Origin: Liolophura sinensis
Taxonomy: Eukaryota; Mollusca; Polyplacophora; Chitonida; Chitonidae
DNA: 64,000 bases
Direction of reading: 5' to 3'
NCBI RefSeq assembly: GCF_032854445.1
Contig: NC_088300.1
Location: 30,921,608 to 30,985,607 of the forward strand
The translations under genes were made by a program, and so were the position numbers. This document shows, piece by piece, positions 26,001-34,790 of the stretch (positions are counted from its first letter, which is position 1; every line of letters starts with the position of its first letter). A model generated the notes under the pieces. It had not been told where the DNA came from and ran no database searches. It worked only from the letters and a program-made list of their open reading frames with translations.

Positions 26001-26385
26001 ATTTAGGATGTTTATACATTTTAACATTTTTGGTGGACAGACAACGAGACGTTTGTTTCAATTTTAGATTTTTTTGAAAGAAAAAGAATTTGGGGAATAT
26101 TTATTTGTTTTATTTCTCTACAAAAATATTCAGCACAAGCTCCAGTTACAATGGATTAAATGATATTCATGTGAAGGCATATGAACCACCATCTTGGAAA
26201 TTTAACAGTCTTTATGGGTAAGGGTGTGTATCATGCATTAATGTTATAATTTTACTTTTGACAAAAAAATAAGTATTTCACATCAATACTACAATTACAT
26301 TCCAGGGGGCGCGCCACTCTACATGCACGAGACCTTAGTCCTTATGACCGCCGCCATTATGACATTGGTCTGGAAGGAGATGTAA
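10965..26385 (+). CDS. Gene A: secreted two-domain lipocalin with hydrophobic C-terminus (11 exons, 427 aa)
   Basis: Joined exons: 10965-11090, 15624-15754, 17104-17210, 18179-18421, 20115-20173, 20576-20712, 22883-22980, 23699-23923, 24342-24395, 24892-24915, 26306-26385; 1284 nt, in frame throughout, every intron GT..AG. Residues 1-23 are a signal peptide. Lipocalin domain 1 runs from about C28 to 203 with GxW at G45-W47 (FAGRWYAYKY) and TDY at 132-134. Domain 2 runs from C205 to about 376 with GxW at G225-W227 (FMGMWYEQEF) and TDY at 310-312. Residues 377-401 form a Cys/Pro/Thr-rich linker. Residues 412-424 are hydrophobic and end the protein, as in a GPI signal. Lipocalins bind small hydrophobic ligands in a beta barrel; the ligand here cannot be told. 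About 11 N-glycosylation sequons are visible. Near-identical exon structure in gene B supports every boundary. Inferred: extracellular, surface-tethered. Two lipocalin cups in one chain is unusual, as most members have one. Confidence 0.9.
11288..11523 (+). repeat. SINE family 1, near full length
   Basis: AGCTTAGTGACCCAGGAGCC, ATGCGGTCGCTATGAGTTCA, GGCCGTAAGTGGGAAGG and the CACCAATCAAATAAATAAAT tail. Confidence 0.8.
12197..12490 (+). repeat. SINE family 2, near full length
   Basis: tRNA-like head CCTAATGGTTAGAATGTCCG with B-box-like GGGATCAAGT, then GTGTTATGTCTGGTGTC and a TCGTCATATGATATG tail. Confidence 0.75.
12979..13222 (-). repeat. SINE family 1, reverse copy
   Basis: TTATTTTTATTTGGAGTTTT, GGCCAGCTTTATGGTGGGAG and GACGAGCTGGACTCACATTG follow the family in reverse order up to the head. 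Confidence 0.75.
15624..15754 (+). CDS. Gene A exon 2: GxW strand of domain 1
   Basis: Acceptor ACAG then FAGRWYAYKYLPSS, the lipocalin GxW motif, through SDNETYTTYTTS. Phase 0 in, phase 2 out, donor GTAATG. 131 nt, the same as in gene B. Confidence 0.92.
16790..17075 (+). repeat. SINE family 2, 5'-truncated, in gene A intron 2
   Basis: Lacks the tRNA-like head; contains GGTGTCATGTCTGGTGTCTT and CATTAAACCCCGAGC and ends in CATT repeats about 25 bp before the exon 3 acceptor. Confidence 0.65.
17104..17210 (+). CDS. Gene A exon 3: central beta strands of domain 1
   Basis: Codes LNCDTVEGKMYIPYAG through AKMEFQMDNNS; the Cys is conserved in all three genes. Phase 2 in, 1 out, donor GTAGGT. 107 nt, identical in length to gene B. 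Confidence 0.9.
18179..18421 (+). CDS. Gene A exon 4: TDY motif and C-terminal half of domain 1
   Basis: Codes FWVLETDYTNYAVAYGC, lipocalin motif 2, then the C-terminal helix region ending CSNVSHYEMIVHNKE. Phase 1 in and out; 243 nt as in gene B. Good TTTTCAG acceptor. Confidence 0.93.
18585..19080. repeat. 46-bp minisatellite in gene A intron 4
   Basis: About ten units of CACCCACCCAGGCAAATAAC CTGTTCATAATCAAAGGAGC type; decayed relatives continue to about 19260. Absent from the matching intron of gene B. Confidence 0.8.
19705..19890 (+). repeat. Uncharacterised interspersed repeat (AAGATGGACGTT type), copy 2
   Basis: CATCAACCAGAATGGACGTT, CAATTCCCAAAACGATGTTT and GATGTTGTAAAGACGCA align with the copies at 5899 and 60715. 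Confidence 0.6.
20115..20173 (+). CDS. Gene A exon 5: start of lipocalin domain 2
   Basis: Short 59-nt exon coding CRFPESKFWLPQPAFNISK. It plays the role of the last part of exon 1 (C then FD..K) for the second barrel. Phase 1 in, 0 out. Same length in genes B and C. Confidence 0.9.
20576..20712 (+). CDS. Gene A exon 6: GxW strand of domain 2
   Basis: FMGMWYEQEFIPLDAY through NGSIHLARSA. Phase 0 in, 2 out, donor GTCAGT. Counterpart of exon 2. The open frame runs past the donor, but the donor is conserved in gene B. Confidence 0.9.
20713..22882 (+). other. Gene A intron 6
   Basis: 2.2 kb. 22000-22620 contains a denser stretch with an open frame of 105 codons and an A-rich end (22590-22640), possibly a mobile-element relic, but no family is recognised. 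Confidence 0.3.
22883..22980 (+). CDS. Gene A exon 7: central strands of domain 2
   Basis: KAMNNSRCFNESRYL through PGKFFYKKEADA; counterpart of exon 3. Phase 2 in, 1 out, donor GTAGGT; 98 nt in all three genes' exon 7. Confidence 0.9.
23699..23923 (+). CDS. Gene A exon 8: TDY motif of domain 2
   Basis: EYDFIVAFTDYTSLTFAVGC, then WVGTRSVNASG and GLWLQRLMALHDIDDRLF, the C-terminal helix. Phase 1 in and out; counterpart of exon 4. Donor GTGAGT. Confidence 0.93.
24342..24395 (+). CDS. Gene A exon 9: Cys/Pro-rich linker
   Basis: 54-nt exon coding CNYVPPTPPAPNTPATP, phase 1 in and out, so it is symmetric and could be skipped without a frameshift. Probably a stiff, O-glycosylated stalk between the barrels and the anchor. 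Confidence 0.85.
24785..24878 (+). repeat. Small tandem repeat just before gene A exon 10
   Basis: Three units of GTTGTGTACATTTGTTTTTA TAAAC ending about 15 bp from the microexon acceptor. Confidence 0.7.
24892..24915 (+). CDS. Gene A exon 10: 24-nt microexon
   Basis: Codes CTDKSTN between TTCCAG and GTAAG. Symmetric phase 1. Supported by gene B's 21-nt counterpart (CAEKAT) and gene C's 15-nt counterpart. Confidence 0.8.
26306..26385 (+). CDS. Gene A exon 11: hydrophobic C-terminus and stop
   Basis: Acceptor ACATTCCAG, then GAPLYMHETLVLMTAAIM TLVWKEM and TAA at 26383-26385. N401/G402/G403 could be a GPI attachment site. Conservation with gene B stops abruptly after the stop codon, as expected for a coding end. 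Confidence 0.82.
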
Positions 26386-27433
26386 CACAAAATGCAGAGG
26401 GATATTTCACCTTTTGTGCATGTGGAAATCGTGTACAATTTCTTCCAAGTGATGTCATGTTTAAAAGGCAACACCTCTATATGTGTTAAGACAAATCCAT
26501 CACAATGGAACTTCAGTGGCCAAACACCATGTATACTGAGGTTTGAGATTTTGAGCCAAAAATTGCCTTGTTGAATCGATCATAAGCATGCTTTTCCACG
26601 CACATACGCAAAACTCATGTTCATTTTATCAAGTCAGATACTTTGCATATAGCTATGTCAACACCCTTGATCCATCATTTAGGAATAAGCCCATCCACCC
26701 GATTCAATAGCTGATGAATATTAATGTAAATACAGTATCCCATGAAACTTCCCTAATGATGGATAGCAAAGATGCGTAGGTAGTCCGCACACACGGCCAT
26801 TGACAGGTTAAATGTTATAACACAAGCACTTTCCACGCCCTGTATGAATGGGGACAAATGCGACAGAAACCGCAAGATGCCGATTTGCTGTCAAATTGAA
26901 ACGTGGGGACAAAATACTCCTGGGATGGTTCCATCGATTGCTCAAGTTGATCAGCCTTGTGTTTAACCCCTTAACTTTCAGTACATTTGATCAACATGTT
27001 AGATATTTGCCCGCTCGAGGATTTACGCAAATGGAAAATTTCAGATTGGATAACTATGACGGTCTGGTATGTTCTGGCAGGAAGGAAGACTTTCGCGTAG
27101 CTATTGGATCAAAATAGTACTTGGAGTGACATAAAAAGCATGTCTTGATGAAATGAAAATGTTAGAACAGGGTAAATATCAGCGCAAGACTGTTATGGCG
27201 TTTGGTTTGACAAAAATTTCGTTCGGCCAAGGATGGCCTCAAGCCAATGCCACAGCGCTCTCCATTTAAAACCTGTTGCAGTTTCGGTGGCATTTTGTCA
27301 CACCGTTTGAGACAAAAATTACCCAACAATCACGTTTTGAGTTTGCAGACAATTTATTTTCCTTATCTTTACATAGATAAGAAAAATATCAAGGGTGCTA
27401 ACATCGTTATATGTAGACAAATATGCCACCTTT

Positions 27434-27510
27434 AGGCAAATATGTCATCTGTAGGCAAACATGTTATCTGTAGGCAAACATGCCATCTGTAGGCAAACAT
27501 GTATATAAGT
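27434..27510. repeat. 19-bp tandem repeat, four units
   Basis: AGGCAAACATGTTATCTGT repeated with starts at 27434, 27453, 27472 and 27491. Confidence 0.75.
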
Positions 27511-29077
27511 AAAATGCTGAGGTATGCTACCCTAGAGAACAAGGTATTGGCTGTCAAGAATGAACGGAAAGTCGTGCATGACGCCGATAAAAGTTTTCGG
27601 TTGAATCAACGGCTAGGGTATATGTTGATTGGCTGTAAAGTTCGTATTTCTGACACCTACTCAATGAACTTTTCTTTCAGCTGGATTGATAAGATTAGGC
27701 CAGATGTGGCTAAAGTTCTTTCTTAATCAGACAATGTATTTCACCAAAGAATTTTTACTCCATAGTTATGGAATTTATCTCCATAACACTATCGTATGAC
27801 ATGCCATGGGAAAGTACAGTATACACTTCGAAATGTAATGGAATGTCCCATGAAAGTATAAACCATGCCATCGAGTACCAGAGGGAAAATTTACATATAT
27901 TTCTGTACATATCATTAGTTATATGACGACCTTCCCGGGGTATACAGGTAAAAATATTAATGGATGAAGCCAAATATCTACCCGTATACCCCAATTTTTT
28001 GAGACGTAAAAATGGGGGAAAACAAGAGTTAACTATGCCAGGCCGACTGCTTACCCGGATCGGTCTCCCTTTGTGTGTGTTTGTTTCTTTATTCTTTGGG
28101 AGGGGGGGGGGGGGGGGTTGGTCAATAAAATAAAAATTTACAGTACGTATTGATATTGAAGTTCAGAGCCTTCCGACGTCGAAAAAAGATTGTAATCGAT
28201 GTAATTTTCTATTAATATTATTGTTCACTGACTGTATGGTACAGTTGAATAATTATTAAACGTCGGAGCTGACCTGTCGGTGGCAGCGGAGCTGTGTCAT
28301 TATACTTCGTCTGATTTAGGTCGGCCGAGGTCAATATAAGTGCTAATCAAATGAATGGCCCGAAGCAGATAGGAAGGCAGAATACTGCAATCCATGTGAT
28401 TCAGGCGATTTTGATTTCGGAAAGAAAGATGTCGATTTAGATAACGATGTTGTATATAAGATAATCATTAGATAGAATGTTTCTTTTTGTTCAGTGTTCA
28501 TTTAAAGAAATTGATTAGATTCTTTTCTGATGCAAAATGGGGTATGAACAAAAAAGAAAAACGTGTGCAAAATTGTGAATTCTAATTCTACGACATGGTC
28601 CACTTTTAAAGTAGTCAATTCATGGGCGTGGCCTACGTTCATCGAGATATAAACGCAAAATACTGACCAACCAAATTGCTCGCTATCTCTTGAACACCCA
28701 CAAGGCAAATTTTTTTATAGTCTTCAATGTTTTTAAGCAACATAATGTAAAATATATTCAATTTAAAAGTAAAGAGTTTTGAATATTTTCCGGCACAACC
28801 CATCTATCTTATACTGATACAGGCAGAGCGACGGGTTTACTTCCACCAGAGTTGTTTCTGATTTAGTTTGTGTATATACAAATCAGCTTCATGCACAACT
28901 GATCTAAAATTGTATTTGTTTGCTTTTTTAACGTCATTAGGCTTTGTATTGACAAATTGGACCTTTCAATTAAACGGACAAATTTTTTCAATAAGCTTTT
29001 GTGTTTGTTATTCTTTGATATAAAATGTATGTGTAACAATCTATTTATTTTCTTTGAAACATGTTTAACCTATATAT

Positions 29078-29250
29078 TTGATTAGTGTTTTACTCCGCGC
29101 CTGCAGTATAGTGGGAGGAAACCGGGTCGAACCTGAGGGCGGGGGGAACACACGACCATACACAAGTTGCTGCCAGACCTTCTCATGTACGACCGGAGAA
29201 GAACCCAACACAGCAACCGCATTGGTGAGAGGCCACTGGGCCATTTCCCC
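29078..29250 (-). repeat. SINE family 1, reverse copy
   Basis: AGTGTTTTACTCCGCGCC, AGTGGGAGGAAACCGGGT, CTTCTCATGTACGACCGGAG and CAACCGCATTGGTGAGAGGC in reverse order. Confidence 0.7.
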
Positions 29251-30589
29251 GAGCGTGCACTTTGTTTGACAGCTGATATAGAGATGTCTGTTTTAACAAT
29301 AGATTAAAAAGTTATACTAAAGAATATTTCGCATATACGATTGCGTTTATGTTTTATAGGTCGTACCTATTGAAACGATTGGAACAACTCTTGAATTAGA
29401 CCAATACAGGGGTTAATAATTAAAGCGTCAAACCGACTATGTTTATAGCCCTACCATTCGTCACTACAAGAAGAACCGATCTTCAAACATTCGCTTCCAA
29501 CATCATAACATCATTCCACACACAGAAATGGAGGCATAAAATACGGAACAAAGAAACATTCTTGTATGGCAAACTTGAAATTATTTCATAATGGCGAAAT
29601 TGGTGAAGACATTTAAAATATTATTTTATGCTTTATTCATGATTTCCATATCATAAGCTAAGTCGATAGAACAGGTACTTATTCCTCCCCAGCAGTCATT
29701 AAAGAAGTATGTTTATCCTCTGGTCAATTCAGTACTCATAACAAGTAAATAAATAAAACTGTTGTTTAACATATATTTAAGAATTTTTCTCCCTCTACGA
29801 TGGCGGCCACTTTTATGGGTGGAGAAAACCAACGACATTGGCGAGTTACAACATACCAAACTCTCCTACTTGTGAAATCTGAAGTTCGCTGGAGACAGCA
29901 AACAAATTAACAAATGAACAAAATTAACAGTCGCTTTTCCTCAGTTACATTGCTGAACTGACTAGATGAATTATGCACTTGATTGTATCATAACTATGCG
30001 AATTCAAAAGTCAGTGGGCAGAAAATATAACATTTAATTACTTTACTGAATAAGTTTGAGAATTTACGCTCTGTGCAATAGCTAGCACTGCCCTTGCTAC
30101 ATTATTTCACACGACTGTGTATTACTGATACCCATTCAAATCATTACAGACTTTTTATTTTGTGTCACACACCAAAATTCTGCAGTATTGTGGCAAAAAT
30201 TCACATCAATATAATGTGACGTGTACATCTCCTATGCGCAGTAATTTTTATAGCGTAACCTCAGGATGCCGAATAAATGAAATACACTTGATTTTATCAG
30301 AAGGAATGATAGTGATTGAGTACTTCATGAGTTAAAATGAAGGACAGAAATAAAGTTCACACATGTGTCGATTTGGGGAAGATGTCGAGATGTTTCCAAA
30401 TGACTGGTTATATAATATGAAAGACTACAGCACAGTATTACATTTGTCATCACATTTAATACACAAGCACGGTAAAACAATGGACAGCAACCAGGCCTCT
30501 GGGATGGTTAGTTCCCAAGCTCGGTCACAACTTCATTTATTGTTTAGATGTTAAGTAAGCTGCACTGTATCTATTGCGCATCATGCCTT

Positions 30590-30820
30590 TCTACGGAAGC
30601 CGGATAAGGCCATTATCTTTGCCATCGTGTCATCGCACAATCGCCCAGCGATGGCCCAAAGCGATAGCACGATGGCACGAAGCGATGATAAGATTGGCAC
30701 GATGCGATGACACGATCCTTGTATCGTACTATCGTTTCGTGGTATCGTGTCATCGCTTCGTGCCGATAGGCCAATGGTACGATGGTACGACGACCTTATA
30801 CGGCTTCCATACCTTTCGGT
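30590..30820. repeat. Palindromic element with cryptic CGATNNCACG repeats
   Basis: Ends are inverted (ACGGAAGCCGGATAAGG at left, GGAAGCCGTATAAGGTCG reversed at right) and enclose short variants of GATAGCACGATGGCACGAAG. The interior is nearly self-complementary. Confidence 0.7.
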
Positions 30821-31209
30821 CTACATCTATGTTATTACCGCCACCGTACAAGAAGGTTGTGTTTTGCTGGCATTGATTTGTTTGGTTTCAGCAGCTTTAA
30901 GGATTATTGACTTGGACGAAATGTATTGTACAACTTGGCCTTGGACCAAGCATTACACTTTGTTAATGGTGAAAATTCGTTTGAAAATTTCTTGATCTGG
31001 AACCCTGGAAATTGTACACAACTGCAGTTTTCCCTTTTATCTGGTGATGATGCTTAGCAGAGTATTGTCCCTTTGTTAAAACTCTTTAACAAAGGCAGAT
31101 CTCAATGCACAAAATGACGCAGAGGCCTGACTGATCCCATCCCCCTGATGCCAGGTGGTGGTAATCACCTCAGTCAATTTCAATACGTTACATGAGAGCA
31201 TTGACTTTC

Positions 31210-31610
31210 ATTAGTAAATTTGCTCACTTCAACCTCAAAAATATATACTCCTTTCGTGTGGCACCATGTCAAACCACCGCATGCAGCTTGCACTTTTCTC
31301 GGCAGCATATCAAAACATTAGCCTGGCCTGATCACCTCAGCAGCCACAACTCAAAAAATGTTGCAGTCATACCTTTTAGTCACTTTGGCAGCCTCTAGGG
31401 GGATGGGTAGTAATACTAGGCAAAATGTTTTCAGTTCTATCCAAAGCAGACACAATTCTGATATACTTTAACTAGGTGCCAAGTGGCTGTGCTGAAATTG
31501 TGGTGTATCAACCATGTCAACTACCTAAAATGTATGTGTGGCAATTTTCTCCAGTCAGAACCCTTCAGTTCGAAGGCAAATCTCAATGAATCCAATTCCG
31601 CGAATTGCAC
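31210..31610 (+). repeat. Interspersed repeat, first of a direct pair
   Basis: TTAGTAAATTTGCTCACTTC, AAAATATATACTCC, CATGCAGCTTGCAC and TGTGTGGCAATTTTCTCCAG parallel 33460-33745 in the same order. Confidence 0.6.
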
Positions 31611-32944
31611 ATATGTAACCTCAAGGTACGCAGAATACGTCAGGAAGCAGACTGTGGCGGAGGTTTGAGCTCTTTGAAGTGCTTTTTACGGTTAATGATT
31701 GATTTTGACTGGGTTTAACTTGTGCTCAATAGTATTTTATTTACATGATGCTTGGTGACGGTCACGTGAAAGCCACCGCCCTAACACAGTCCCCCGGTGC
31801 TCAAAACTGTACCAGCAGTTTCGTCAGTTTCGTCAGGGCTAAAGTTAATACTGGATTTTAGTCCAATTGATTTTGTACTAAAACAAGACAGGTATTAAGA
31901 TTTAGGACAGGCATACCTTTTTTTAATGCTCTTTTGAAAAACTGTCCCCTGAAACTCAACTTCTGACGATCGTTAACGCAGATCTCTACATATTGCAACG
32001 AAACACATCTATGAAAGAAATAAACAAGCGTCTCTAAAGACGTTCGTACACGATTATGTTAAAAATGTGTGTGAAATAGTTAAATATATTATGGGCGATT
32101 GCGATTGCCAGAGAGTAAAACCATTGCAACGACGACAGTGTAATTGTTGGAAAATGGATAACACTTCTCCGTGAAATACGCACCTCAGGTTTTATTCTAA
32201 CTGTTCGTGGCATTGTTCAACAGTAGCAACTTACACATCCTCTACCACCATGGCTTAAACAGCATATAAAGCTTGACATTTACAACCGTTTGTGATTTCA
32301 GTTCTGAACATATCTGCTCCTCGGGAAAGTCTGTTACTCTATGGATGACTACACAGCGTTTCTGAGTAATTTTAGACAAGTGATGTTTGCTAAATTTCAA
32401 TTAACACCGCCTTTTTTTACCTAACTCTGTGAAAGCCATTGCGCTACAGGGTGTGTACGTTGCTACTTTTAAGCATATACACGAATAGCTAGAAACAACC
32501 AAAGGCCGGGTTTCACTGGTAATACGGGTGACCGTTTGTCACATATCACACTGTCGTCACTGCTCTGGTTTTGCCGTTCATGGTGTTGTCTTTAATGTGT
32601 AATTTGGATGCAGGTTTTGGCCGTCTGTCTATATCTAGTTTTTACGTTTCTTAGCTTTAATAGTTCTTCACTTTCGTTTTCAGATGTTACGATTTAAGCC
32701 GATGGATTCTCCTCGCCCTGTCATCCAAACCACAAGGGACAACAAAGGTGGAATCTGTTTTTCATGGAAAACGACAGATTCATACTAAAATAAGTGACCG
32801 AAGCATGTAAATCAAATCTCCAATCACGACATCGTCCTTCCACCCATGAATATAGCCACACATCTGACACGCACTGCCCGGCTGATCCACGAACCACTGC
32901 CTTGATGGTGTACCGCTAACTAAATTTTGTTAATATAATCGACA

Positions 32945-33130
32945 TTTATTACTTTGGTTGGTGCTTTACGCTGTGATCATTTTATGATCATGTGAATATC
33001 TGACTCTTACGACAGCAACCAACGTTATGTTGGAAGGAAAACGGACAGAAAACCAACGTCCATCTGTAGCTTGGTGCCAGACCTTCTCACGAACGACCGG
33101 AGAGGAAGTCTGCATTAGCTGAACTCAAAG
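32945..33130 (-). repeat. SINE family 1, diverged reverse copy
   Basis: GGTTGGTGCTTTACGCTGTG, ATGTTGGAAGGAAAACGG, GACCTTCTCACGAACGACCG and AGCGATCGCATT follow the family in reverse order. Confidence 0.6.
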
Positions 33131-33459
33131 CGATCGCATTATTATCATTGTTGCGCTGGTCACTATATATTCTCTATGTTGATGCCCACTTTGGGACTAC
33201 GAATTGGCTGCACCCGGCTCATTAGACTTCCCGTATGTCGCAAAGTAAGGGACAAAGTGGAATGTTTCACAAGATCAACCAGCCCTCCGTCACCAAGATC
33301 ACAGCCTCTTTGACTGTGGATCGCACCCCATAGCCAGCATACCGATCCCCGGTTGTCTCTCACACAATCCGAAGAGATATGGGTGTAGTTTGTTCACCGT
33401 GTCATCATGACAGAGATCCAGAGTTTGGGGTTAGATTTGATTTACCGTACTATTTATGT

Positions 33460-33745
33460 AGTAAATTTGTCAACTTTAACTTCAAAAATATATATCCCCT
33501 AAACTATCACCACATGCAGTTTGCACATTTCTCTACAACATATCAAAAATCAACCCAGCATGACTACTTTTAGAAACCACAGCTCAAAAATTGGTGAAAT
33601 CATAACACTTTGTTACCTTGGTGCAAACGAACAGTGCAGATATTTGTTGTGCATTAACAGCCTACATTGTCTGTGTGGCAGTATTACCCAATCAGTGCTC
33701 CTTCACTCTTCAGGTCGGATGCCTGAATTCAGATGGAAACATGTG
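33460..33745 (+). repeat. Interspersed repeat, second of a direct pair
   Basis: GTAGTAAATTTGTCAACTTT, AAAATATATATCCC, CATGCAGTTTGCAC and TGTGTGGCAGTATTACCC; shorter spacing than at 31210. Confidence 0.6.
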
Positions 33746-34710
33746 GAAACATAACTCCCATTCTCCATTGTCTCCATGGACATGGTGTTTCATGGGACAA
33801 TTCCTATATTTGATGGATTGAGTTGTGGTGTATTTAATCATGGATCATATACACGGAATTGTTAGTGTTGTACCATAAGATACATATACGTCTGGTATAG
33901 TAAAAAGTACGTCCTTCAGCAACATTTAATCATACCTTTGCAGCTGAAAACAAGAGTTCATTCGGAGGACGGCCGAGAATACATACTTTTCAACCAATAC
34001 TACCCTCCCTTGATTACGTCGCAATGTTGTACTATTGTCATGCACCATCGTCTGTCCCTCCGCTCGTACGCTCTTCTCAACCAATTAGTGATAGCCCGCT
34101 TCTTCCAATGTGTATTATGGGGGCAGATATACACTTTTTTCGCACAAAAGGCATATATTTGTCAGGCTCTGCATAGTCGAGAAACTCCAAAAAGCGTCTA
34201 TTGACAAAGTTGAAAACCTCAATATTATTTCACGTATACGGCCAAAACAAGTCCAAACTGTAACAATTCGTCTTTTCCTTTCCCGCGCAATAGCACCTGG
34301 GGTCCAAGGTGAATGGATTGATGCATCACATCCAATGCCCCACCCCCCCTCCACGTGACAACGGTATCTTTCATTGATGACTGGTCAATTGCGAGTACAT
34401 GATGGACAGTTCGGAAAGGTCTATTGAACATGGTCTCTTCTCAGCATCACAAAAACTGCCAACCAGATTGCGAACAAAACGTCGTCGCAGGAATGACACA
34501 ATTTAATTCTTTACTTTTAGCTGAATCATTTTAGGCAGAACATATTCTCCAAACCCCAAAGACACAAAATAAGCCTTGCCTTATATTTTCAAATTTTGAC
34601 TGAAAAACACGTGGAATCGGCCCCTGCGCGCCTTTAAAATGGCATATTTTCGTACAAATTAAACAAGTTACAGAAGGACAAAACGCGACGAATCTCCCAG
34701 GAACCTTGCT

Positions 34711-34790
34711 TTACATGACCTTCCAAACCAATGTCATAATGGCGGCAGTCACAAGTGTAAGAGTCTCGGACATGTCACGTGGTGCGCCCC
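34711..34790 (-). CDS. Gene B exon 11: hydrophobic C-terminus and stop
   Basis: GAPRDMSETLTLVTAAIM TLVWKVM then TAA. 80 nt, as in gene A. The substitutions relative to gene A leave the hydrophobic stretch intact. Confidence 0.82.

Larger units (their letters stand above)
6880..26385 (+). repeat. Left arm of a large inverted duplication (satellite, 5' flank, gene A)
   Basis: Mirrors 34711-49345 in reverse: all 11 exons, the sequence before exon 11, the 5' flank (for example CCTTCTTCGGAG and AGAGCGTACAC near 8347-8405, against reversed 48290-48395) and the ~62-bp satellite occur in the same order. Interrupted in this arm by a SINE and a Tc1-like element (8610-10354). Confidence 0.75.
26386..34710. 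other. Intergenic centre between genes A and B
   Basis: No splice-supported coding sequence. Holds a 19-bp tandem repeat (27434-27510), a G run (28105-28120), SINE family 1 pieces (29078-29250, 29775-29830, 32945-33130), a palindromic cryptic repeat (30590-30820) and a pair of direct repeats (31210-31610, 33460-33745). Polyadenylation sites for A and B were not identified. Confidence 0.55.
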
